Source: Diplosphaera chodatii (Eukaryota > Chlorophyta > Trebouxiophyceae > Prasiolales > Stichococcaceae). Taken from it: a stretch of DNA of 64,000 nt. Within the stretch, counting starts at the first letter, position 1; each line of letters opens with the position of its first letter. A program made the translations under genes and the position numbers. The stretch lies in contig JAALGY010000023.1 in assembly GCA_032358165.1 (NCBI GenBank), positions 2,976,001 through 3,040,000 on the forward strand, written 5' to 3'. This document shows, in pieces, positions 23,586 to 35,191 of this stretch. The notes beneath the pieces were generated by a model. The model was given only the letters and a program-made list of their open reading frames with translations. It was not told the DNA's origin and made no database searches.

Positions 23586-26524
23586 ATGCAGCCCGGGGCC
23601 ATGCAGTGGACAGCGCCAGCCGATGCTGCCTTTGATGCCGCGGCCGCTACAGGGCTCTACTGGCGAGCTGTGCCTGTGATGATACGGCTGCCCGAACGAG
23701 AAGAACACGTCGCCGAACTGACCGTTCGCATCATGAGCAGCGGCGGGCGCAGCGGACATGCATCGCGGGTGAGAGCTCTACCTCAGAACGAAACTTCTCT
23801 GCTACCCTTCTGCAGTAGTCCACCATAACATCTTCGTCGAGCACTGTAGTTGCTTGCACAGCCGGTCCCGGCCCTGCTCCGGGCAACAGCACGTGGAGTG
23901 CCATCATTGCCTGCAGGGTGCGTCACTCAAGCCATGGGCCTCCCACCGTTCATGCAGGCACTCCGAGTCTGGCTGTCCAACGAGGCTGATGCCTGCTTTC
24001 TGCACACTCTGGACGTGAGCGAGGACGACTTTGCGGGCCTCAAGGCCCAGCAGGGCATCCTGGTCGACTTTGGCGGGTTCCCGGGGAAGCTCATCGCACT
24101 GCTGGACCGCTGCGCTGCAGCTGCTGCGCACCACCAGCCGCCCAGGTAGCGTCTTGATCAGGAAACATTGCCCGTCATCTATGTGTTTGCACCTTCCAAC
24201 TGCATTGTCGACCTAAAGGTTGGCTTGAAATCTCACCAAATGAACACCATTTGCCACATGCTAATTCGTGCTTCACATGTCCCATATGCAGGTTCCAGGC
24301 AGTCCTTAGTGGTGGCAGAGCACCTGGCGAGTCGGCTCTGCAGTTCCTGGAGACCAACGACTTCAAGCAGCTGCCGCACTTGACGCTCGCATTCCGCCCC
24401 GGGTGCTTCCACATCACCGCCGTCGACACTTGACCTCCGTGACGCATGCGCCTGTGGCAGGGCCGGTGCCATTTGTGAAACTCATGTATGCCTTTATCAT
24501 GTCAAATGCAATTCTGCAGGACTGATGCCGCCGTGAAGCAGTTCCTGGCATTCCGGCTGGGTGAGGTGTCTGCGGCCAATGCCGAGCTCGCCTCCAAGCT
24601 ATGCGCTGTCAAGGTGCAAGCTGATTTGACACCTGATCAGACTTCTTGAACTGTGTTGCTAGCTATACGTGGAGTATACTTCATGAGCACGATTGCTGCT
24701 TGGCAGTCCCTTCGGTCATACAGCTGTCAACTCCGACACCGCATGCACCTGGCATGCAGACCGAGCGGGAGGAGACTGCAGCCAAGCTGGGCGAGGCGAG
24801 GCAGCAGCTGGCGGACGCAGGCGCTGCGGCCGAGCGTGCTGCTGCCGATGCGTCAGCGCAGCGGTCGGCAGCAGAGGCAGCTGCCCTGGAAGCCAAGGCT
24901 GCAGAGCTAGCCAGTCTCCGATCCCAGCTTGAGAGGTAACCTCGGATATGCTGATAATGCAAAGACCCTTCAGTTCAGTGGTACTGACTGAGGCAAGCCA
25001 CTCGAGCGGCACCAAAAGCACATGGCTGCCGGCGGAATTGAATGCATGAGCTGCCAGTCGACATCGTTGTAAGCGGATGTGGCACTTGCAGCGAGCGCAG
25101 CCAAGCGGAGGGGCGGCTGCGATAGCAGCTGGAGGCCTCAAGTCGGAAGTGTGATCGACTGCAGGACGACGTCAGAGCGCTGACTGCCACAAGATGCGAG
25201 CTGGAAGCAGAGGTGAGGCCGGCATAGTGTGTCGCCATTGGCTGCGGCTCTATGGTTCATGCATACAGAAGCCTTGGATATATGATATAGTACGTCACCT
25301 TCTGGCATCCTGGCATCTTCACTCCTCCTGCTTTCTCACACATCATGCATGCTCCAGAAAGCTGACTGACAGTGACAACGCGCAGGATGCGGAGCTGCGA
25401 CGACGGGTGCACAGCGCAGAAGCCAGCCACGGCGTGGCCACGGCAGAGGCCGCAGAGGCGCGGGCGGCGGCGACCGCCGCCGCCTCAAGCAAGGCAGAGG
25501 CAGACGCTGCGCTCTCCGAGTTGCGCGCCACGTTGGCCGTCCGCAACGAGAAGGTGTGCTTCATATGTCCTTCGTGTTGAGATGCACCACACTTGCATTC
25601 ATCTATGACCCTTCTGCCCTGCTGCTACTTGAAGTGCAGCAGCAACAGCAAAGCTAGGAGACTCTTTCAGAGCTTTCTTGAGGGTGTTGCCAACATGCGT
25701 GCTGGCACTGCAGGTGGCGGTCCAGCAAGACACCCTGCAGCAGCAGGCGGAGCGAATCCGTGGACTAGAGGTACACACTCTGCCATGAGCGCAGTCCAAA
25801 CTGCAGGCACTGCCCATGCGCCTGCCCACATGATACCCACAAAGGCCATGCTGCCCTGTTTTTCCTGACATGCAACTTGAACTAGAGGCCGCTGCTCTGG
25901 CGCAGCTCTCTGCTGTGGTATCATGCAATGTGTGTACTCAAGTTCACGACGAGTTCCCAACAGGCGGCGGTCCGGAGCACTGAGGAGCGCGCCTCGGAGC
26001 TCAAGGAGCTGGGCGCCGCCGCGACTGCACGCGTGGACGCAGCCGCAGCCGAACATGTTCGAGGCAGCCAAGTGATCGACAAGCTGTCGGTGCGCTACCT
26101 GCACTGCCAGCAGCATCACTTTTCGATGCCTGCAACCTTTCTGGCATGGTGTATCATTTTAGCACAACATGCACGCGGAAAGGTGGCCAGGGCCAAAGTC
26201 AACAGCCATGCTGAAGGGTGCTCATTGTCATGAGATACCAGCTTGAACGTTGGGACAGGCGGAGGTGCGGGTGGCGCGGGAGAAGGGCCGCCGGCGGGGC
26301 GCGCTGGTAACATGTTGGCACTGAAGCCACAGGGGACTATCAGTTCCATTGGAATTGGAGACAGCCCTTCAACGACATGTTTGCAGCGAAAATTGCGCTC
26401 CAGAGGCGAGTTCTGACCTCTCGAGCATGCAGCACTGCTTGTTCCGGTGTAATGTGGTTCTGTGCCCTCGTTCCTGCAGAACGAAGACATGATGAAGTTC
26501 CCTTGGGCCTCGTCGAGCGAATGA
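23586..26524 (+). CDS. SAS6: Centriolar cartwheel protein SAS-6
   Basis: SAS-6 dimers build the ninefold hub of centrioles and basal bodies. The N-terminal head is spread over exons at 23586-23768 (MIRLPEREEHVAELTVRIM), 23917-24149 (LRVWLSNEADACFLHTLDVS, EEDF-like DVSEDDFAGLKAQQG, ILVDFGGFPGKLIALLDRC), about 24292-24402 (ALQFLETNDFKQLPHLTLAF) and 24521-24614 (DAAVKQFLAFRLGEV). These match the conserved head blocks of the family. Six or more exons then encode a long Ala/Glu-rich coiled coil (24757-24935, 25092-25211, 25385-25553, 25712-25770, 25965-26089, 26259-26306), and a short last exon ends in TGA at 26522-26524. Most introns keep phase. Two problems remain: exon 1 and exon 2 are out of phase by one base as read, and an in-frame TAG sits at 25123-25125. 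In Chlamydomonas the orthologue is BLD12. Its presence suggests this alga builds centrioles at some stage. Confidence 0.85.
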
Positions 26525-27340
26525 CAACGAACCCCTCGTGGATCTGGGTGACGCGTGGAGTTAGAGTGCTGGCCTACTGGACGCATCTTAACTGCATGAT
26601 TGATCTGCAAGTAGGTCTGCACTATGCACTCATTAAGGCTGCCATCGCTGACGCTAAGTTGGAGCTACCGTAGTGACAGCATGCTTCAGTGCAGCGTTGC
26701 TGATCATCGAAAATCAGCGTAGTGGGAAGCTTCAGTCAGCAGGAACCTACGCAAAAGCGGCTGCAAACAACCATATGCATGGGCATAAGTAGTAAGGCTG
26801 TGAGGCAAGGGGCGGCGGAACCGTTGTGTGGGGCATGATCACCTCACAGGTGGCACGCATGTTCATGCGATGTTGCTGATGTCTTATCTGTTGCTTGCTG
26901 CTGGCAACGAAAGGCTTAATGCACCGACCAGCTCAAATGCAGTGCACATCACCGTTGTGCTGCCCGGGGCACTTTCATCATTGACCAACGGTCCCAAAAG
27001 GATTGCTGCACATTTAAACACTAGTGTGCATGCTGTACCTGTACAACAACGCATGTGCGTGCTTGCATTCCAAGGCACACCTCCTTGCCTACCATTTCCC
27101 GCTTTCTCAACCGTCCAGCTTTCTTCATCTTCAACAACTTCACACATAAATCAGCAATGAACGTAGACGTGATGTGAGTGCACAGCGTCACCTCGCATGG
27201 GGCACCCACAGCCTATGTGGTGATCAATGCGATGTGTTCAATCTGCCCAGAAGTAAGCTCACGACTGTGGCAAATTAAGCAGTAATATATCTGCTGCCGT
27301 AGCGCATCATGTGCCTTTGGTGGGAGCGGTGGCAATGCAG
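26525..27340. other. Intergenic stretch
   Basis: Holds the SAS-6 3' region. Short frames on both strands lack conserved motifs or matching splice sites. Nothing further is supported. Confidence 0.4.
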
Positions 27341-27721
27341 TTGCGGGTGTCCACTGCCACGAACAACGTCTCCTGGCAAGCCGCTAGCGTCTTGCCCATG
27401 CTCACTGGCGCCAGCGAGAGGTACGCCACACCTGCACATGCATATTTGCTGATGTTATTCAGCTGACTGCAAATAGATGCAGCACACGGTGGCTGCCTGA
27501 TGGTTGTGTGCGATGCAGGCAGCTGCCAGGCATCAAGAATGTCAATGCCTCAGGACAGCGTCCATGACTATTAGAAGCCAGGAACAGGACACCAACTTTG
27601 ACAGAATTTCAGCAGCATTCGAGGCTTTGAGGTGTGCAACATGATCGAGGTGCCCCTGCCGCAGTCTGAGAAACTGCTGGTCGCACATCAACTCAAGGCC
27701 TTCCTATGCAACAAATTGTGA
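27341..27721 (+). CDS. 3' part of an unknown gene
   Basis: Exon 27341-27420 follows GCAATGCAG and encodes LRVSTATNNVSWQAASVLP, then MLTGASE, before a gtacgc donor. The next candidate exon, after GATGCAG near 27519, restores Arg and reads QLPGIKNVNASGQ. A final candidate exon from 27613 reads IRGFEVCNMIEVPLPQSEKL, then LVAHQLKAFLCNKL, and ends in TGA at 27719-27721. The last join is not in phase as read. The peptide composition looks real, but no family was recognised. The 5' exons are not found; they may lie within 26.8-27.3 kb. Confidence 0.35.
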
Positions 27722-27747
27722 GCCAGCCTGCTGCCCTACCTGTGCCG

Positions 27748-30700
27748 TCAGCGCGCACTGTGCGCGGGAAGAACGTCTGATTCTGCAGCAGCCCCAGTGG
27801 CAGCATCCCACACCTGCGAGCCAGGGACGTATATTAATATAGTAGTTAGTATAATATCAGCTGTGCCATGTACATCTTGACAGCGCCGATGGCTGGACGC
27901 TGCCTGCCAGCAGTACTTGTGCAACCATTGGTGCTGCCAGCGTAAGGTTGTGGTTCGTTGCGGGCTCTGCATGGCTAGTCCGCTTGCACTTTTTTCTGTA
28001 AACTGCATCGCAGCGCACCGGCGCGAGCTGAACATTGCCTCCCCCGGCACGTTCACGCCGGGCGCCAGCCCCGTCGCCGCATTGCCGTTGAACGTCTTGA
28101 AGATGGCGATCACAGCCGCTGGCGCGGCGCCGGTGACCGACAGCGCGACGCCCCACTCGTCGCTGCAGCCTGCCAGCCGCAGCGCCAGCGTATTCCGCTG
28201 CGCCGCCTGCATCAAGAAACCTACATTTCCTCGACGGACTGCCAGCAACTTGCACAAGCGGCGGCTTGTGTAACAACACCGCCCAGCTGCCGTGCAGCTG
28301 CAGCTTGGCATCCAGTGAGGGCGGCAATTGTGACTGTGTTGCACATGCTCAGAATGCACGAGCGCCTGCTGTCTGCACGCGACCTTCCCTACACCACTGC
28401 CGCTGAGCGTGCAGGAAACCCCAGTGTTCAGAGGTGGAATGCGCAGGCAGCAGCAGCAGCATGGCATGCGAACGCACCGCATTGGCTTCGCTCGACGCGC
28501 GGCACGCCGCCTCGCAGGCCGCCTGCGTCTCGAAGCGGTTCCCGTTGCCCTGGCAGCCGCCGTACGTGAAGTTCCTGCACTCCAGCGCGCCGGCATCCCA
28601 GTACCTGCCACGCCACGCAGCATGTCACTACTCAATTCACGGCTGCAGATGTCTACACAGTGACCAGTGCAAGCCAGTGCCATGTATGGCCTATAAAATG
28701 TACATTTTGTCGGCCGCTGTCAATTGCTGCATGCCCGCACTTGCCGAGCAGGACCGCGGGCCGCTCAGCAGGGCGGTGCACATGCTGCAGCCAATCTGCA
28801 TTGCTCGAAGTACAAACGGATGGTCATGACAGAAGCAGAGCGTCCCGGAACAGGAGGTAAGGGTTGGATTAAACCGCACCAGCGGGGGAACAGCGCCCGG
28901 CAGGGTCCGGCGTCTGGCGGCTGCAGGCACACGGGGCTGACCGCGGGCTGCGGCAGGCCGTCGCCCCCCTGCAGGCTGTTGCCTGCACCCGAGAGGCAGC
29001 GCACATCACGCATATGCAGGCGTTCTCCAGAGCGAGTTGGGTGCATGTGCAGAGGCCTGGGGACCCTCAAAACAAGGCGTCCGCAGAGGTTGGCACCAAG
29101 CAACGACCTCCAGTGCTGCTGCAGCCAGGGCCTGCACCGTAAAGTGGGTATGATGATGGTTTACACTAAAACCCTACCTTCGTTGCCAGCGCCAATAGAT
29201 GAGGCCGGCAGCTGGCAGGGGCCGGCAGATGCGACCACCGCCCCCGCGCACCCGGCCAGGCACTCGTTGGAGTACGTGTTGGTGTCGTTGCCGCACACGG
29301 GGGCATACTGTGCCGTGCAGAAGCATGCACCTGCAGCGCAGCAGCGTCAGCCGTCAGCCACACTGACACACGTCTGCCAGACCGGTTTAGCATGTGCGTT
29401 TCTCGTTTGCATGCTGGGCACCAGGATGTCCAGCATGGACAACGTGCACACGGTTCCTGGTATGCATTCCCTTATCCGGTGATGTAAAGGCAGCATTCTG
29501 GTCACGCTTGTCTGCGCACCTGGGCCCGGGGGCGAAGGCGTCGCCGCTGCGGGCGGGGGTGTCGCCAGCGGCGGCGGCCCCGTAGGAGGGGTCCCCGGCC
29601 CTGTAGCGGCGGCGCCTGGATCACCACCTATCAGGCCGCCCGCCGAACCGTCGCCGCCGCCGCTGCACGCGCCGTCTGTGGCGTCGGTCACGCCCCGGCA
29701 GCTCGCCTCGCAGGCGTTGGGGAACTGCCGCTGCGTCGCCGTCTGGCACACCGGGCGGAACTCCCGGGGGCAGGTGCAGGCCGCCGCCGTGGCTGCACAG
29801 CCGAAAACACACTTCAATACTGCGCAGCTCAACCTCTGACGCACATGCAGCGGCAACCCCGTCCACATGGGTGAGGTGCACAAGATTGCGGGTACGAAGT
29901 TGAGTCATGGCGAAGTGACAGCAGCAGGAAGTAGGAAGAAGCGCACGGGGCAGCACGGCTGGCGGGTCGGCGCAGGACCCGTTGTTGACGACTGGCGCCT
30001 GCAGACACTCCGCCTGTGCAACACGACGCTACTTAGGCTCAGATCACAAATTGGCTGTGAGACACACCGGATGCCTGTCCAATGTGGAGGTTTCTGGGTG
30101 TGTATGAGCTGTGGAGCTGGCACAGGGACTGGCACCTGACATGCGTTCTCGAATGTGATGTTCATCTTTGTCGTAGGATCTGTCGCGCAGACGGGCGCAA
30201 AGATCAGCGGGCAGACGCAGTCGCCTGGGGGAGGCGTGCCGCGCTGTAGCAGCCGGCGACCTGCACACAACGTTTCGCATGTCGGCATCGGCAAGATCTG
30301 TGTCAGCTGCCTGCTGCCTGGTTCGTGCTGACTGTACTTCAGACCTGAAATGACAACTTGCTTAAGCAGAACATCTGTGTGAACATCTATGCACAGTTAA
30401 TGTCCCTGAGCTCTGCCAAGGCTGCTGCCTGCAGCATCACACCAAGCTTGAACTAGTTGTCCCAAAGTGTTCAGGGATGCGCACCTGCGCTGGGAGCGCT
30501 GGTGGGGCAGGGCCCCTGTGTGATGTCCGTCGCGTTGGCGCAGCGGGCCCGACATTCATTCTCGTACTGCGTGCCGTTTGCGCACACCGGGGCGAAGTTC
30601 TCGATGCAGACGCAGCCGCCGCCGGGCACGACAGGGCTGGGCACTGCAGGGCTGGACGGCGCCTGCAGCTTGCGGCCGGGCGCATCTGCGGAACACATCA

Positions 30701-32049
30701 ACAGCGGGTTTTGACACAGTCTCTGCGCCAGGCTGGCTGATGTTGCAGCTGGTGGAGGCTGCATGCAGCTCTGTGTTTGGGTGGTTGGGTCATCGGCAGG
30801 AGGTAAGAGGCAAAAGGCTGCTGACCGCTGCATTGGCTGCAAAACAACAGGCACTGATCTCAATGGTGTGCATGGCACAACACAGCGGGCAGGCACGTGA
30901 GTGACAGAGAACTGGAGATGAGTCGCACCTGTGACAGCAGCGCCTGCTGCGGCTGGCGGTGTGCCGCCACACGTGCCGTTCTTTGCGACTGTCAGCCCCT
31001 CGCACTCCGCCTGGCACCTGCAGAGACAGCTGACATCAGCACTACACCCTGGAGCGACAGCAGTAGATTGATATACTCAGTGAACACAAGCCACAAGCCG
31101 CTTGATGGCAGCAAACGTCCACTGGAAGCAGGTGAGTGGACTCACTGGCTGGAAAAGTCGCGGCCGTTGGTCGTGCACACCGGCGCAAAGATGAAAGGGC
31201 AGATGCAATCGGGGCCCAGTGGGGACGCGGGCGGCGGCGCTGCCTGCAGTCATATTTGAGTATGATCGTCAGACCCTTCATCTCCTTCTGCACTCAGTAC
31301 TCTGCTGAGGCTTGCAGCGCAGGGCCCCTCGAATGCGCTTGAGCTTCGATGCACATCTGCACTTGCGATGCATGTGTCGCTGACCTTTGGGGCCTCTGGC
31401 GGCGGCAGTGTCTTCACGGGCGGTGGCGAAGGCTCCACCGGTGGCGATGGCGCCGGCGCGGTGCCGGTGCAGTTACCGGTGCACTGCTCAAGGCTGTCGA
31501 AGCGGTTGCCGTTGCCCTGGCAGCCGCCGTACGCAAACAGCTGGCACTGCAGCGCCGACGGCGAAAAAAACCTGCGCACCATCAATATGCAATGCTTGCA
31601 TAACACATTGCCGCTCTACTGGTCGTCCGACAGACTGCCTCATACACAGGATCCCCTTCTGCGTCAGCTGCGGTGTCGGCCCAGTGCTGACTCACCACTT
31701 CGGCATGGCGGCGTTGCATGGCCCGGGATCGGGGAACAGGCCGCAGCGCGGACGCAGCAGGTCCACAGCCCCGCTCATCTGCTCCTCAAACTCGAAGAAC
31801 GAGTCTGCAGCGAAGCACAGAGACAACCTGGGTGTACGCACAGCAGGCAGCAGGTTGATACGCAGGTTTCTGTGGCCAAGCGAGACTGATCGCACCTCCG
31901 CTGCCAGCATCTTGCAGAAGCAACCGCGAGTGCACCGCAGGCTGCTGCTCCTGTAGCCAGCCGCTGTCCGCTGCCACCAGGCGCGGTGCCCACCCCGCCA
32001 GGCAGCACAGGGTCGCAAGTACCAGAGCCCTGCGTTCGGGTGGCCTCAT
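27748..32049 (-). CDS. Secreted Kunitz-Kazal multidomain protease inhibitor
   Basis: Starts at ATG 32049 with a signal peptide (RRALVLATLCCLAGWAPRLVAA). Kunitz 1 is split by an intron: CGLFPDPGPC ends near 31692 and resumes near 31570 with CQLFAYGGC. After splicing its six Cys have the exact BPTI spacing 8-15-7-12-3. A Pro-rich linker follows. Five Kazal domains with paired CxC starts come next: CICPFIFAPVC (31.2 kb), CVCIENFAPVC (30.6 kb), CVCPLIFAPVC (30.2 kb), CTCPREFRPVC (29.75 kb) and CFCTAQYAPVC (29.3 kb). Kunitz 2 is split likewise, CLQPPDAGPC at 28.95 kb and CRNFTYGGC at 28.57 kb, again 8-15-7-12-3. A C-terminal segment at 28.0-28.22 kb (GVALSVTGAAPAAVIAIFKT) has no recognised family. 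Known Kunitz and Kazal domains block serine proteases; targets here are unknown. The 3' end is uncertain; 27748 is the end of the open frame. Confidence 0.85.
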
Positions 32050-32990
32050 GCTGCTGCGGCTGTCTAGCACCCAGTCCGCCCGCCTCCTGTCGGAGGTCAC
32101 AAGACAACACTTTGCTATCCCAGATCAGCCCACAAGTGGTACGTCTGGAGGAATGCTGCAGCCCCTGCCCAGCAATCCTTCTGCATGCTGACATGGCCTT
32201 GACCAACGATGCCACGGGCAACACAGCCTTGGGACCAGCGACACCGACCACGATTGACAGTGCGCAGCACTAATAAGCTGCTGGTCGTGGCTGTACAACG
32301 CATGGTGCCTGATGCGTCAACTGCACCTGGTGTAGCATGAGTCAACCTTCCCACCCGCATCGGTTTCGTGATGTGCTCATACACCATACACCAAGCAAGC
32401 ACCAGCAAACCCCTTAAAGGACGTCCTGAGTAGCTCGAAAACAGGCGGAGTCCGCAGGGAAGGCTTTCGCGATCCCACAGCCGTCAGGCGGCAGCACCGT
32501 GCACGGCATCCGACACCCAAGATGCGACATGGGCCTGCACGAGTCCGCTCCTGGCCAGCAGTGCTCGTCGCTGCCCTGCTCACCTAGGGCGTCATACCAA
32601 CGATCCGCTCAGCGACGGGCGACAGGCGCTGTTGCTGGGCTCCAGGTGCTTGAAGTGCACTCCTGAGGCACTACGGCAAGTGCCGCAGTTTGCACGGCTG
32701 TCGTCCGAGCTACACCTGCTGGCAGTCGCGCAGACCAGTGTGATTTCCGACACGGTCATGACGCAAAGATGCTATCGAGGCAGTCCGCAACTCCGGCCTG
32801 GTTCGGCAACCGACTTGAGCAGTCGGCTCATATTGTGATTGGGACCTGTCTTTACAGCAGGCAGCTCACAAAAGGGAGCCAGATGGCCGGTTGACCTAGC
32901 CGGGTATTTATAGGGCCCCTGTCAAGCTTGCAGGTGCAGCACGCCCGGTCCATGCTCAACGGCTGATCTAGCTTGCTTAGCTTGCCCATC
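32050..32990. other. Divergent intergenic region
   Basis: Separates the minus-strand Kunitz-Kazal gene from the plus-strand ENOD93-like gene. Apart from the TATA-like site at 32905 it shows only short frames on both strands without family motifs. Confidence 0.4.
32905..32913 (+). promoter_or_regulatory. TATA-like box
   Basis: TATTTATAG in a GC-rich setting, 78 bases upstream of the ATG at 32991. Position suits a core promoter element of the ENOD93-like gene; not proven. Confidence 0.35.
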
Positions 32991-34608
32991 ATGGTGCACG
33001 ACAATGGCGTGAGGGAGCTGACCGAGGAACGGCAACGGCACAAGGAAGATTGCTCCGCACTGGCACTCCGGGAAGCGAGCAAGTCGGCAGCGGGCGCTCT
33101 GCTGGCATCGGCAGGCGGAGTGTTTGCAGCGAACTCGATATTCCCCGGGTTCCGTCGCGCGCTGGGGACCTCCGGCAAGGCAGCGCTTGTGGTGCGACTT
33201 CTGTGCAACTGCCCAGCAATTTGACTGAAACCTGCAGCAAGCACGATGACTGCATGGGTGCTGGGGCAGGCCTTGCGGGCGTCAGGTTTCGAGCAAAGGT
33301 GGTTCGCAGGGCTCACGGACCGACGACGATCCGGAACAGTCTTGTTGCTTAGTCAGCGGTGTGGGCAGTTGCAGGCTTGGCTGCACTGGCTGTGTAGGCA
33401 CTGCAATCTGCTCTAAGGCCGTCGCAAAACAAGTGACGGGAGTACAGTGTTGTACATAGGTTTCTATAGCGTGGCCGATCAAATGTCGATATTCAATGTC
33501 AGGCAGCTCAGACACTGGGTGGGTTAGGTTAGCGCACCGGCTTGTACCTGCGGTGCAAGGCCAGCTGCTGCCAGGTTTTTAGATCAGCGCACTCCGTACT
33601 TAGATGTGAAAGTCCCGAAGGATGTGACACTGTAGAATTGAGGCGCTCCCTCTCAGACCCTGGCAGCCCACACTGACTGGGTGTCATCTGTGTTTGTGCA
33701 GATGACACCCTTCTTCTTTACATTCTTTTACGTCAGCCAGACCACGGTAGGCAGCCCTGCACGCCTGCGAGGCTGAAACCAGCTGCACTGGCAAGCATGC
33801 TGTGCTGCATCCCGTGTTCCGCGGTCTGAAAGGTCCAGACACCTAGTCAAGGGTGGGTGCGGTTTCGGCGATGCAGATGAATAACTGTGCACGGGGCAAG
33901 GTCTGGACGGATGACCCCAAGGCCGTCCTCCAGCAATGAACGGCAGCCAGATGTCGAGATGGGAGTGGGCCTTAGCTCGGGGCACCTGGGCACGGCAGTT
34001 GCAGGACTGAAGTTCACGCGGACACCTGACATCTGCAGCATCGCATACACTTTGGGCACTAGAGCCATTTGGCTTCCTTGGTGACAGCTTTGTCGGTTAC
34101 CAGGCGCTAACACAGGAACACAGATCCACAGGCATGACTGCACTTCGTCGCTCCGTGGGTTTCATCCTTGCAGTGGTCGAGGTCGCAGCATGCCGTCATT
34201 CTTTTGCACCTCCGAACATTCTTGGCCTAGTAGCGGTGTATAGTATGCAAGCTGTATCCCCATGGTTTGGGCAACAGCGTTACCATATGCACGGGGCATC
34301 GCACTTCTGTGCGTGACAGTGTGGTGTCATTGATCATCAGCAGCAAGTGTGGGGGTCAGAGGTAGATCATGCATCCAGCGACAGCCGACACCCCCTTCCT
34401 GCTGTTGTGTACAGGTTTCCCCAGTCTTCTTCATGTTCTTCCTCAAGACCGAGCAGGTTCGTTTGGGTACTGCTGCATGGCAGTTGCTGCGGCTGCTGAT
34501 CTGAGTTCGTTTGGCCTCACAACCTCAATCATCATGTCATGCTCGTGTCACCAGGTCATGAACGAGTGTGCGCGCAGCAGGGTTTTCAGATCAGACACGC
34601 CCACATGA
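32991..34608 (+). CDS. ENOD93-like small membrane protein
   Basis: Three phase-0 exons give a protein of about 98 residues: exon 1 from ATG 32991 to about 33188 or 33191, exon 2 34415-34456 and exon 3 34555-34608 (TGA). Exon 1 encodes a charged N-terminus (RELTEERQRHKEDC), an Ala/Gly-rich hydrophobic helix (AAGALLASAGGVFAANSIFP) and FRRALGTSGKAALV. Exon 2 gives VSPVFFMFFLKTEQ and exon 3 gives VMNECARSR. Layout matches early nodulin 93 proteins: two membrane helices, an Arg-containing loop, a conserved second helix and an acidic/basic end resembling ADKxxLxxAR. ENOD93 proteins in plants are linked to mitochondria and nitrogen response; that role here is inference. Another exon-like unit at 33702-33746 encodes MTPFFFTFFYVSQTT and resembles exon 2. 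Confidence 0.55.
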
Positions 34609-35191
34609 CAATAGGCCCAACGGGCAGTGCATTGGCGTAGACAGGGGCCCCTTGCAGCCAGTCCTGTCAGCGGAAACACCCATGTCGACAATCGGGGTTG
34701 CCTCAGCTTGGTTTGCCTGGAGGACTTTGGTTAGACCCTGGCAGTGGGCATGTACAACTACAAACTCAGATATGGGCAGTGATCAGCTCGATGATTGCAG
34801 CAGTGCAAGACCCCTTGCAGCTGTAAGTGTGCATGACTCCCAAGCACTGTTCGGGCTGGCGTCCAGGGACACAACCATGTTTGTTGATGCTTCATGCATG
34901 CAGCGCTCAACTGACTTTGTCCTGTCTCCTCTGAGCTGAGCCTTGATCAGACATTCGCAGGTGTGCTGAGTTGCTGGCCGCGCTGGCGTGCAGCTGCTGT
35001 CGCCCCGCAGGCCTGCAGCAGCACCACTTGCAGCAGCCGCAAGGAGGCAGACACCTCGGCGGCCAGGCCGCATGCTGACAGCTGCAGCAAAGCGCCCCTG
35101 CAGCGAAGCTGAGCACTGAGCACACCAGCCGCCGGGCGAAGGGCGCTGCGCAGCTGTGAGCAGCCGCTGCTGGTCCCACCCCGCAGCAGCA
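34609..35191. other. Intergenic stretch
   Basis: Lies between the ENOD93-like and TLC genes. Frames here are Ala/Arg-rich on the minus strand but have no family motif; they look like shadows of GC-rich sequence. Confidence 0.35.

Noticed and set aside
23024..23602. Minus-strand frame overlapping the right hAT end as a gene broken by the insertion
   Set aside because: Joining the flanks across one target copy did not give a convincing conserved protein on either strand.
25123..25125. TAG reassigned to Gln in the nuclear code
   Set aside because: Several other genes end naturally at TAG (18997, 40438, 46741), and one case is not enough. A base error or nonsense allele is simpler.
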